Positions 1-7,814 of a DNA stretch of 12,022 nucleotides are shown one piece after another; the first letter of the stretch is position 1; each line of letters starts with the position of its first letter. Source of the DNA: Ichthyophonus hoferi (lineage: Eukaryota > Opisthokonta > Ichthyosporea > Ichthyophonida > Ichthyophonidae); contig NAOQ01000563.1 of assembly GCA_002751075.1 (NCBI GenBank), positions 34,921-46,942 of the forward strand. The letters run 5' to 3'. The position numbers were made by a program, and so were the translations under genes. The notes under the pieces are model-generated. The model did no database searches. It was given only the letters and a program-made list of their open reading frames with translations, and was not told where the DNA came from.

Positions 1-1602
1 GCAAGCCATGGAAAACGAGATGAAGGTCCTCCATGACAATAACACATGGTGTTCGGTACCTAGGCCAAAGGAATTCCCAGCCCTCTGATCAATGTGGATC
101 TTCTTCATCAAACAGGATGCAAGGGGGGACATAACCAAATACAAGGCCAGACTTGTGGTGATGGGAAATCAATAATGGGAAAACATCAATTACAATGAAA
201 TTGATGCCCCTGTGTGTACTTTAAGTTCTGTAAGAGTGATACTTGCCATTGCAGCTGCCAGGGAAGCAGATATCAGGCAGTTTGATATAATAGGAGCCTA
301 TTTAAATAGAGTCCTAAATGAAGAAAACTACATGACGTAGCTGGAGGGTTTTATTGACCAAGTTTTCCTGGAATATGTATGTAAATTGGTTAGAGCACTC
401 TATGGACTACATCAGTCAGGTTTAATTTGGAAGAAAACTCTGCAGAGTTTTCTTGAGCAGGAAAGATTCACAGAGAATCATGCTGACAGATGTGTCTACA
501 CCCGTTAACTTCCAAGTTTCATGGTAATCTGTGTTTATGTTGATGATACGTTGTTAATATCAGACATAGAAAAAGACAGAATAGAGTTTGTGTGGAAGTT
601 GACTGACAGGTTCCACACGAAAGACCTCGAATCACCAAAAGAATATGTGGGGTTTGAGATTCGCCAGGAAGGTAGCAACATTCATGTGATTCAGACAGGG
701 CACATTCAAAAACTTGTTGAGATACACGGTTTGGAAGACAGCTGACCAACTCAGTGTCCCATTCTTCCGGCACATGTTGTGAACTGTCAGGATAATAGAC
801 CAGACGTACCAAGGTGTTCAATAAAGGACCATCAAGCAAGCATTGGCACAGTGTTATGGATTTCCTGGCTAACTCGACCAGATATAATGTTCACAGTACG
901 TTTTCTTGGAAGATATGCTGCCAACCCATCTGAAAAACATTGGAAGATGCTGATGCATTTAGTCCTATACCTGGCAACAACAAAAAAGCTTGGTCTGGTA
1001 TTCAAAGGAAATGACTTAGCCGTCAAGGTCTATGTTGATGCAGATTTTGTGGGTGAGGCCAGTTCCAGCAAATCCACCTCAGGGATGGTTAGCTTTTTAG
1101 GAGAAACACCAGTGGACTGGTCAAGCAAACGTCAGAGCCTAGTTGCAATATCAAGCACTGAGGCTGAGTTCATTGCAACGGCAGAAGCCATAAAGAACAC
1201 AGTCTGGCTCCAGAACGTTCTGCTGTTCCTTGGATATGAATCTTCTCCTGCAACCCTTTATGACGACAACGTTTCTATTATTGCTGTGGCAAACAGCAAT
1301 AATATGATGAGGAACACCAAACACGTTCAACTGCAATACAACTTTATTAAGGACAATATCGACTAAGGAACGATAGAACTACAACATATATCCATTTCAA
1401 ATTAACGGGCAGATGTTGAGACGAAAGCCCTTACCCCTGCTCAATTCTTGCGTGCAAGAGAAATTCTACACCTGGCCTAGGTCTATCATTTTTGAGGGAG
1501 CACCAGTTGGACTACAGCTACTTTTTCTAAGTAGTTACTCAATCATACTTTAATTTTTGTGTTTGTTTCTAACTTTTACTGGGTAGTTCACCTAAGGGAG
1601 AG
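1..1602 (+). mobile_element. Ty1/copia retrotransposon fossil, 3' part of pol (RT and RNase H), cut by the window edge
   Basis: This is the 3' end of a Ty1/copia polyprotein. The start carries the usual opening of the copia reverse-transcriptase domain (AMENEM, then NNTW, near 5-50) and a KARLVVMGN motif near 142-168. The catalytic YVDD box is at 536-547. The RNase H domain follows at about 860-1400, with the YVDADF motif near 1031-1048, SSTEAEF near 1151-1171 and a KHVQLQYNFIKD motif near 1320-1355, which is the typical copia C-terminus. Homology fades at about 1480, and a short untranslated stretch leads to a purine-rich tract. Gag, protease, integrase and the 5' LTR lie beyond the left edge. 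The coding region is broken, with roughly half a dozen interruptions, so it is a fossil of moderate age: domains remain easy to read. It is less decayed than the second copia fragment near 4640. Family assignment is firm; age is inferred only from decay. Confidence 0.93.
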
Positions 1603-2647
1603 TGTCAAAGTATGTAATGAGTCTTGTCAGTGTGGGATAGGCTGCAATCTGAGAGATAATATAAGGCGTTATTGAATATGCTTAGTAATGAGTTACTAAC
1701 CTCTTTAGAATTGGCTAAGATGAACTCCTTTTAAATCAGCAATCAATAACTGTTAAAACATTTGTTTTATTTGGATAGAATATAGATTTTGAAATTTCCC
1801 ACATATTCCTGAAACTGTACTGGGTTATAGTTCCAGGTACATAAGGAGGTCTATGACAGCAGAAAGGGGGGGGATCCAGCTGATAAAAAAGTAACTTTGT
1901 AATTCATGAGTGTGAATTCTAAGTGACACCTGATCGGTCACTTATTAGTAGATAAGTTTAAGTATGACATCAAGTGATGTTGAGACGCCTTGCCATAAAG
2001 CACAAGGTCGAGTTGCCAACGAGCTCCAGTGAAGAGGATTCGTCATTAGTGGTAGTAACAAGGGAGACAGATTGTGAATAGAGAAAGAAGACTCGTCGGA
2101 CGGCAACAGTCTAAATCTACAGAACATGCATTGGCAAATTAATTTAGCAGAAAATAAGACTGATCATTGCATTACCGCTTGTTACCAGGCTTACAATCAG
2201 CAATTAATTAACAAACAATCACAAAAAATAGATAATATTTATCAGTAAAAAAGAAACATTAAGCGCTTGGATTCCAACAACATAGAGCGAAGAATTTAAT
2301 TTACAAGTAGAGGAACAATCTTATTTCTGCTTATTATTTCCAATAAACGTTCTCAATAAAAACATAAGGTATTAGCACATTACTATATTGATAATGATAT
2401 CGAACCTGAATCAATCAGGAATGACGAATAGTGCCCAACATAAGCTTTGCTATACTCAGTGAAAACTCTCGGTTATTCTAGTTGTTTAAGTGTAAAGGAA
2501 TAGTCATTTCTATAGTTATAAACAAAAAGTACCAACTCATAGATTAACCACTGGAAGGGAAGTCTCAGAATTCAAAGCACAATCTACTTCGCATGTGTCC
2601 GATCAGATATGCAAAACAACTGTTGTGAGTGGTTTTATATTTTGACA
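1592..2647 (+). mobile_element. Candidate polypurine tract and 3' LTR of the first copia fossil (right end uncertain)
   Basis: A purine-rich tract (AAGGGAGAG, about 1594-1602) is directly followed by TGTCAAAG at 1603, the arrangement expected where a copia 3' LTR begins. A TATA-like ATAATATAAGG at 1656-1665 and AATAAA signals near 2341 and 2356 would fit an LTR promoter and poly(A) region. The right end is a guess: TTTGACA at 2641-2647 is the 7-bp inverse of TGTCAAA, giving a TG...CA span of about 1045 bp, long for the family and possible by chance. No 5' LTR is in the window for comparison, so only the left boundary is reasonably supported. A run of eight G lies at 1866-1873. Confidence 0.35.
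1977..2081 (+). CDS. Small coding-like ORF, acidic serine-rich, unknown origin
   Basis: An ATG-started frame of 34 codons reads basic at the start (MLRRLAIKHK) and then acidic and serine-rich (SSSEEDSSLVVV). After the stop the same frame stays open for a short basic tail containing RKKTRR, which resembles a nuclear localisation signal. Composition is less AT-rich than the surroundings. The EEDSSL segment shares about 20 bases, one mismatch, with a segment at 3176-3195 inside the TTAA-flanked element, also read as EEDSSL there. This may be a scrap of a transposase N-terminus from that family, but no diagnostic motif is visible. It falls inside the suggested LTR span, which argues against that LTR length or for an insertion. 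Chance is not excluded. Confidence 0.25.
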   Translation: MLRRLAIKHKVELPTSSSEEDSSLVVVTRETDCE

Positions 2648-3090
2648 AGCGCCATGTTAGCGAGGTGCTTCGCTTATGTGCGCGGACTGGGGTTTTATTG
2701 GTTATTTGTGTGTTCATTATTGTAAATGATATAACAATAAAATCACTCCTATAGTGCAATTTTCCTACTCAAAAGAGGTCAAATCCTGGCCTACTATTAA
2801 AGAATATAATCAAATTTATACGAGTATCATCCCACTATAATTAATCTCGCCATTATTAACACAATTATAAGAGGCTGAATTCCGGCCTACTAACCTATGT
2901 AGCAGATACCACATTTAGGAGAATACAATCAAACTATCCTAAACCAGATACATAAACAACAAGCCTATCAAATCATCCTATTATCATAGATTGCTTACTA
3001 TTTATTAGCTGATAATTAACTTGTATAAACAAGAGGTTGCGTGTTCTAGGGATTAAACACGTGTTCATAATTTTAATTTTAAATAATTTA
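2082..3090. other. AT-rich intergenic stretch with weak signals only
   Basis: No recognisable gene. A 23-codon ORF at 2654-2725 (+), hydrophobic toward its end (MLARCFAYVRG... FYWLFVCSLL), is followed by AATAAA at 2736-2741; it could be the start of a secreted or membrane peptide but is too short to trust. Degenerate direct repeats lie at 2773-2938 and are listed separately. Confidence 0.5.
2773..2938. repeat. Degenerate direct duplication, period about 96 bp
   Basis: AAGAGGTCAAATCCTGGCCTA at 2773-2793 recurs with a few changes at 2869 onward, both ending in GGCCTACTA (2788-2796 and 2884-2892). A second shared block, AGAATATAATCAAATTTAT near 2801 and GAATACAATCAAACTAT near 2921, follows in each copy. 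This looks like an old tandem duplication. A weaker AAGAGGTTG occurs again near 3030. Confidence 0.5.
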
Positions 3091-3306
3091 TTAACAGGTG
3101 AGCAATACTTCTGGTGCAAGAGATCACCAATGCGAAGACCATTTTAGGAATGGAGGTGAGTGGAATTGAAAAGAAGGAAGAAGATTCGTCATTAGTAAGA
3201 TCAGCGATCCCTTATCATCATTTCACATCTTGTTTTAGCTCATATGAAATATTACAATATATTATATTATATGCTTATATTGTTTTAATATTATTATTGA
3301 TACATC

Positions 3307-3341
3307 ATTATTTTTGGCAGCCGATCCAATTGAAAGTGAGA
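3307..3341 (+). repeat. Subterminal inverted repeat, left copy (35 bp)
   Basis: The block runs ATTATTTTTGGCAG, then CCGATCC, one variable base, then ATTGAAAGTGAGA. It matches the reverse complement of 4040-4074 except for one base (A here, T in the other copy, read on the same strand). It resembles a 3' splice site followed by an exon reading ADPIESE, and the one difference would be synonymous in that frame, but the inverted arrangement inside TTAA-flanked ends makes a subterminal transposon repeat the simpler reading. Confidence 0.8.
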
Positions 3342-3344
3342 TCG

Positions 3345-3879
3345 TTAGTTAACTAGTGTTAGTACGGTTTGGAAATATAAAGAATCGCAGCTCAGATAAC
3401 TTGGTTTGACTCGCGAAATACCGTACAATGGTTCTGTCCAATGATTAAGATTAATGCTGATAGATGGAAAAATTCGTATGTACATATTTTGAAAGGAGTT
3501 CATCGTAGTCTACGTCGCCAATGTCAGTAATATTCCCGTCAGAAGTAGATACGTGGGCATAGATTCGTCCTGCTTGGTGATGACGGGAGTAGCTCATATA
3601 ATGAGTCTACGGCAGGTATAAACAAACGTCTTGGTAGGAATAGCGTTTGTAGGCTGTGTCCTCTGAGGATTATGGGAGGTTTATCATCTTCCTCTTCTTC
3701 TCTATACGTATTCCCCTTGAAATCGTCCTTGGTGTCAAAAGAAGCGCCCTTTTAAAATATTTCTTTTTAGGCTCTTTAGCTGGTTGTATATCGATATCCA
3801 AAGAACCAATAAATGACTCGCATATAGTTAAGTAAAACGTGTGTTTATTTATAATAATTTCCGGTCCTTGTATGAAAAA
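3345..3879 (-). pseudogene. Coding-like debris inside the TTAA element, possibly a decayed transposase
   Basis: Four overlapping open stretches lie on the minus strand in three frames: 3879-3670 (69 codons, with PAKEPKKKYFKR and EKKRK basic clusters), 3751-3539 (70 codons, with an acidic NTYREEEEDDKPPIIL segment), 3606-3451 (51 codons, with SDGNITDIGDVDYDELL) and 3503-3345 (52 codons, with LNHWTEPLYGISRVKPSYL). Amino-acid composition looks protein-like rather than random AT translation, and the region is richer in GC than its surroundings. Only the last stretch has a convincing ATG (3503). The pattern fits a coding region that has suffered frameshifts, or several short exons. Charged N-terminal regions and nuclear signals are common in transposases, but no catalytic motif was recognised, so the function is unknown. 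Confidence 0.35.
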
Positions 3880-4039
3880 TTAGTAGGCGTTACATAGTTT
3901 CCGCCATTTGCGTCATCTTTACTGAATCCCAGTCAATCCCAGTCAGTAAGCTTAATATGGTATATTATTAAAAACAGATAAATGCGTTGGATAGATTATG
4001 GGTGTTAATCTTATCATAAAGACTTAGGATAACAATAAG

Positions 4040-4074
4040 TCTCACTTTCAATAGGATCGGCTGCCAAAAATAAT
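4040..4074 (-). repeat. Subterminal inverted repeat, right copy (35 bp)
   Basis: Inverted partner of 3307-3341, 34 of 35 bases identical. It lies 45 bp inside the right terminal repeat at 4112-4119, whereas the left copy lies over 200 bp inside the left terminal repeat. Confidence 0.8.
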
Positions 4075-4138
4075 ATATTGTATGCAGAGTTAAAATAAGA
4101 AGTAGGTCTTACTCACCTGTTAAATATATTAAAATATT

Positions 4139-4380
4139 TGTTGTATATTCAAACATTGTATACAATAATATTATCAGAAAGCTACAATCAAATTGTAAAC
4201 GAGCGTCTAATAGTATAAAAGCAAGTGCTGGACGCTGGCTTTGTTTATCTTGGAAACTTAACTACAAGTTCTGTTTTATTCTGGTACATATATATTCTTT
4301 ATTTCTGTTTGCATAGATAATAATAATATTTTCCATAAAACTATTCCTAGATGGACTAATGACTGAGCTCATTGTTATCA
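4139..4380 (+). mobile_element. Possible old LTR with primer-binding site (low confidence)
   Basis: TGTTGTATATTC begins at 4139, a strong TATAAAAG core lies at 4214-4221, and the stretch can end in CA at 4370-4371 followed by TTGTTATCAGCG, which resembles the copia primer-binding site for initiator tRNA (commonly TGGTATCAGAGC). This gives a 233-bp candidate LTR in the same orientation as the copia fragment starting near 4640. Against it, no matching second LTR copy was found: the TGTTG at 5300 after the pol fragment agrees for only a few bases. Confidence 0.25.
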
Positions 4381-4639
4381 GCGATGTCTCCAGTCGTACT
4401 TAGGCGCATTTCTCAAGAGTTCAGAAGAAGCTTATTAGCTAAACTGAGATTTATGATTCCTTACAGTTGGTCTTGTACCGCCAATCCAATGGTTCCTTAT
4501 TGATTAATAGCTCTATGTACAAAAATACTAACCAATCATGGAGAGGTTAGTAGCTAGGTACTTCATACAATTACAATTAATTAAATCTATAAAGGTTCTA
4601 GCTGAAAAATCCAACAGAGTTATACTTGAATGACAGATG

Positions 4640-5299
4640 GGAAAACACTTTCCCTTTAACACCAGATATGTTGCCAAGCCCACCAAGGCCAGTTGAGAAA
4701 TGGCCATATACCTCCTGTGATACCTCAAGGCCACAGTCAAAGCGTGCATTGTTTACAACAAGGTTCCATCACCTTTATCCACCTTCTCCAATGCAGATTT
4801 TACAGCCAATCTATGGATATCCTACAGACATCTGCAGCACATTGTGATACATAATGTATCTAGTCAAGAGACCAATCAATTGACTCTCTAAAAAGCCGAG
4901 TATAGCAGTACTGTTAACTACAGAGAGTGAATGTATTACCATTTCCGCTATATGTCAAAAAATCTTGTAAATCAATGTATTCCTCAAGTACCTTTGAATT
5001 GGCACCAGATGTGTAAAGCTGCATGCTGACAACCAGGCAGCCATCTAAGTATTAGAGAAAAGTTGTATTCTCAGAGGAACATGACTCATGTGAGTCCAAT
5101 ATTGGTACATACGAAATTGCATGACAAGCAGTGAAGATAAAGTTATTCCTTATACCACAGAACTCATGGCTGTCAATTACCTGGCCCAGGAAATATCCCA
5201 CGTCAACTACTGATATACCAAGTTACTCATAAATATCTTTGGACCTGAATTATTCCTTTCTGTCTGCCTGCTGGGCCCTACACATTATCTGCAAAGAAG
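4640..5299 (+). mobile_element. Second Ty1/copia fossil: heavily decayed RNase H end of pol
   Basis: Short stretches in the + frames match the last third of a copia pol in the correct order. RYVAKPTKA at 4664-4690 corresponds to the conserved block just before RNase H. FSNADFTAN at 4784-4810 corresponds to the first RNase H aspartate block. DNQAAI at 5028-5045 is the classic copia late RNase H motif. FGPELFL at 5238-5258 corresponds to the far C-terminus. A purine tract GCAAAGAAG at 5291-5299 is followed by TGTTG, a possible LTR start. The wording of the motifs differs from the first fossil, so this is another copia lineage, not a duplicate. It carries many breaks and is clearly older. No gag, integrase or RT core is visible; those parts are deleted or unrecognisable. 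Confidence 0.75.
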
Positions 5300-5923
5300 T
5301 GTTGCAATTGTAAATACTATTATCACAGGATTTCCAAGGCCTAGATTGACAGCATAACCAATTAAGTTATCACACTTATCAAAAAATACCAGAAACTTCA
5401 TCAGAAGTGATATCAGATTGTTTTAGAGCACATTATACATTATTATATATTATTATATTATACAATGTATATACCAATTAAAAATTAGCATTAATTAAAT
5501 AATTTAGATTAAAGGCATTTTTACATATGGTATATATGAATAATAATAAAATCCATATTTTCTATCTGATTATCTATCTATACCTATACATATTGTAGGT
5601 ATCGTATCCTGCGTTTAATACAATGTGTTAACTATCATTCATCAACTGCCCTAAGTAGAAGATGCTCAAAAATAGATGTCATTTTTTAAGATATACTGGA
5701 TGGAAGCAGTAATACATCTATGTAACACTATATATAATATGAACATACTTAACATCACTATAGCTATATATTATTAATGATTATGTAGGCATTGATATCC
5801 ATATAACCACTAATGTTTATATAACCGGTAATATTCAAGTAAAATTAATAAATATAGCATTAGTAGATATAAATCTATTAATTTCTATATTTTAAAACTG
5901 AAAAATATTTATTAAATATTGTC
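5300..5923. other. AT-rich spacer, no gene seen
   Basis: Very AT-rich sequence. It contains a near-palindromic AT block at about 5434-5475 that could fold on itself and a loose tandem pair of an 18-bp unit (ATATAACC...) at 5801-5818 and 5819-5836. Nothing coding-like was seen. Confidence 0.6.
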
Positions 5924-6058
5924 ATGGAAATACCCCCACCACCAGTTATCATAGATGTCGCCTGTCTAACGAGATACTCTGCCTTAAGCCCAATAAGAAC
6001 AGTTGGGGTTACCAGCCCTTTAATGAAAAGAAACATACACAGACCTTTTAAGTATTAA
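5924..6058 (+). CDS. Small ORF of 44 residues, unknown function
   Basis: The ATG at 5924 has G at -3 and G at +4, a good eukaryotic start context. The frame encodes 44 residues, beginning MEIPPPPVIIDVACL and ending in a basic stretch (MKRNIHRPFKY). The ORF is an island of higher GC in a very AT-rich neighbourhood, and codon third positions are not simply A or T, which favours real or former coding sequence. A proline run follows the start, and there is no clear signal peptide or membrane segment. It could be a short gene, a first exon, or a scrap of a larger lost gene. No family is recognised, and length alone does not exclude chance. Confidence 0.3.
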   Translation: MEIPPPPVIIDVACLTRYSALSPIRTVGVTSPLMKRNIHRPFKY

Positions 6059-6742
6059 AAATCGTATATGCTGTCTTTGTTGTAAATCATTAATACAATT
6101 AACCATAGCCTAATATAGATTATATTTTACAAATTCTATTGGTGGTCTACAGTGCTATTATCCTCATGGTTAAGGATATATTATTTTATAAGGGCATAAA
6201 TATTAATTGACCATAGCCTTACAATCATATTAGAAATTACATATTATGTAAATATATCCATAACTATTTAACAATAAACAAAATTCTACAATTATAAAAC
6301 AATATATATAGTATATAGTATATAGTATATAGCAGTCTAAAATGAACGACTCATGTCTAATCATTAGTGTTGCAGTACATATAAATAGGTATCTTCTAAT
6401 CATATATTAAACGAAGACATGAACATAACTGGTATTCTTAGTATTTTATTTTAAAATAAAACATAATACTTGTATATACATTAAAGTATTTAGAGCAACA
6501 CTATTATGAATAGCATCATATTCAATCCCAATTACACGTGTGTGTACGATTATAACATATATATGGAGACAATATTATCTCTTAAGCCATTACATTACCG
6601 CATGGCTTTACGTAATACTCTAACTCCTACAACACCATCTATACCATGTCTATACCATTATAAAAATATAGTTAACATAGTCTAAATATATTTTCCCTTG
6701 TGAGTGACCCACTAAGTCGTAAAATAAAACACAATTCCTTAA
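6059..6742. other. AT-rich spacer, no gene seen
   Basis: AT-rich throughout, with the 7-bp tandem repeat at 6304-6332 listed separately. No coding-like island was noted. Confidence 0.6.
6304..6332. repeat. Short tandem repeat, 7-bp unit GTATATA
   Basis: Three exact copies of GTATATA (6311-6331) follow an ATATATA variant (6304-6310). Confidence 0.85.
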
Positions 6743-7104
6743 CTAATAATCCCGTTTTTCAACTCCACACTGGCCTATTATTTCAAACACTTGCAGCATG
6801 TCCTGTTTTAGATTGTTATTTTTAGCTGGTACGACCGCTTTTTCATATAACAACATGAAAGATAAATCCGTATTCTTATCATCGTCTTTTGTATAATATA
6901 ATAACTTGCTTAAAAAAGAGTAAATAATGGTTGAGGTCTCGTAAACATTTGAAGCTCTGGCACTTGGGAACACGGTGGCGTTGTTTGCATGCTTGGTTTA
7001 CGAAGGTCCCGTACTCCTACATATGATCGCTGAATCTCATTCAACTCATCTCGGCTGGATTTATGTTTTTCCCGTTTTGTCATTGTGCTGACTTTACTAC
7101 CCAT
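6743..7104 (-). CDS. Gene candidate with N-myristoylation-like start; frame change or short intron
   Basis: The first ATG (7104) opens a lysine-rich N-terminus, MGSKVSTMTKREKHKSSRDE. Glycine 2 with serine 6 fits the N-myristoylation consensus, so membrane anchoring is possible. This frame continues to about 6910. A second frame is open from 6997 to the stop at 6743 and reads as a helical C-terminal part (IIYSFLSKLLYYTKDDDKN, then LKQDMLQVFEIIGQCGVEKR). The two may join by a 47-nt intron 7001-6955 (GTAAAC...CAGAG), which would keep the frame open; alternatively a frameshift has broken the gene. A TATA-like box sits about 40 bp upstream of the ATG. Composition is clearly richer in GC than the flanks. 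No family is recognised. It is the best minus-strand host-gene candidate here, but transcription is unproven. Confidence 0.45.
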
Positions 7105-7143
7105 AATAATTTTGTAGTTATTATACAACAAAACCAATATATG

Positions 7144-7156
7144 TTTTTATATTATA
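7144..7156 (-). promoter_or_regulatory. TATA-like box for the minus-strand gene
   Basis: On the minus strand this reads TATAATATAAAAA, about 40 bp before the ATG at 7104. In AT-rich DNA such a match is weak on its own; its position supports it. Confidence 0.35.
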
Positions 7157-7192
7157 GTTCGTTTTTGTCTTAGTATCTTTTGATTACGTGAG

Positions 7193-7213
7193 AACTGTAC
7201 ACATAGTACAGTT
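7193..7213. promoter_or_regulatory. Perfect 8-bp palindrome between two facing promoters
   Basis: AACTGTAC and GTACAGTT are exact inverse repeats around the 5-bp spacer ACATA. It lies between the minus-strand TATA box (7144-7156) and the + strand CCAAT/TATA pair (7221-7251), so it could bind a dimeric regulator. Function is inferred from position only. Confidence 0.4.
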
Positions 7214-7220
7214 TATCAAG

Positions 7221-7359
7221 CCAATCAACGCGGTTATAGTGGTTATATAAGTCGCATTGGAATTCGATCCGTTAAAATTAAAGATAATAGCTAATTAGAA
7301 TAATGGCAATCACATTTTCACTTGATACAAGCCGGTACAAACAAGCAAAACCAACTTAA
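7221..7359 (+). promoter_or_regulatory. CCAAT and TATA boxes followed by a mini-ORF
   Basis: CCAAT at 7221-7225 and TATATAAG at 7244-7251 have ordinary promoter spacing. The first ATG downstream is at 7303 and opens an 18-residue frame (MAITFSLDTSRYKQAKPT) ending at 7359. The mini-ORF could be a first exon, an upstream ORF or chance. The boxes face away from the minus-strand gene, making 7105-7302 a candidate divergent promoter. Confidence 0.35.
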
Positions 7360-7814
7360 CTAATATTACTATTAAAATTATTAATTGATTACTAGTTGTT
7401 GCAATAATGTGAGCTTCGAATGAGCACATAGCTAGTCTGAGGTTCTAGTAATAAGCGGATCATGAAATGATTGATTTAATTACATTCTTATTCAAGTAAG
7501 CTGATTGCTCAATTTATATATTTCACGCATATAATAACCAATAAATTCACATACAATTAATAACGAGCATTTAGATAATCATCGAGATAAGATTGACGAG
7601 CTACACAGTAATAACAATAGTAATAAAAATATAATAAAAGTAAAAATATATATATATATTTTAATAATAATAATAGTAATAGTAATAATAACAATAGTAA
7701 TAGTAACAATAGCAATATTAGAAGAAAGGTCCTTCATGACGTGATAGAGACGAAGGCCAGCTTTATTTAGTTGCCGCCCGCATATAAACTGTAAATTCTA
7801 TTAACCGCCAATAA
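7360..7814. other. Spacer with microsatellite, no gene seen
   Basis: AT-rich sequence, without coding-like islands apart from the repeat tract listed separately. GC rises somewhat after 7730, leading into the acidic open stretch. Confidence 0.6.
7607..7716. repeat. AT dinucleotide run and AAT/AGT trinucleotide microsatellite
   Basis: An (AT)n run at about 7646-7660 is followed by an imperfect trinucleotide tract at 7661-7716 built from TAA, TAG and ACA triplets. Similar triplets begin near 7607. Confidence 0.85.

Larger units (their letters stand above)
3091..4123. mobile_element. TTAA-flanked terminal-inverted-repeat DNA element, 1025 bp between the TTAA sites
   Basis: TTAA at 3091-3094 is followed by CAGGTGAGCAATACTTCT; on the opposite strand TTAA at 4120-4123 is followed by CAGGTGAGTAAGACCTACTTCT. 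The inverted match is exact for TTAACAGGTGAG and stops at the TTAA on both sides, as expected for a TTAA target duplication plus terminal inverted repeats. Further in, 3307-3341 and 4040-4074 form a 35-bp inverted repeat with one mismatch. The left end is about 195 bp longer than the right between these two blocks, so one side gained or lost sequence. TTAA targets are the hallmark of the piggyBac superfamily, but piggyBac ends usually begin with CC rather than CAG and no piggyBac transposase motif is visible. Internal minus-strand coding debris is listed separately. It is most likely a non-autonomous or decayed DNA transposon of uncertain superfamily. Confidence 0.55.

Noticed and set aside
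519-839. 106-codon minus-strand ORF
   Set aside because: It is antisense to the copia reverse-transcriptase and RNase H region, which has clear family motifs on the + strand.
1151-1336. 61-codon minus-strand ORF
   Set aside because: Antisense shadow of the copia RNase H domain.
3095-3102. CAG/GTGAG read as a 5' splice site (also at 4112-4119 on the minus strand)
   Set aside because: The exact inverted arrangement with TTAA on both sides fits transposon ends better than two splice donors.
3114-3356. 80-codon + strand ORF
   Set aside because: Its second half is translated T-rich DNA and it runs across the subterminal repeat of the TTAA element in another frame; only the EEDSSL segment was kept as a repeat match.
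3091-4123. Firm assignment of the TTAA element to piggyBac
   Set aside because: Ends begin with CAG instead of CC and no piggyBac catalytic motif was seen, so TTAA alone is not enough.
4528-4847. Two 73-codon ORFs on opposite strands
   Set aside because: Both overlap the second copia fossil, whose conserved motifs lie in other + frames.
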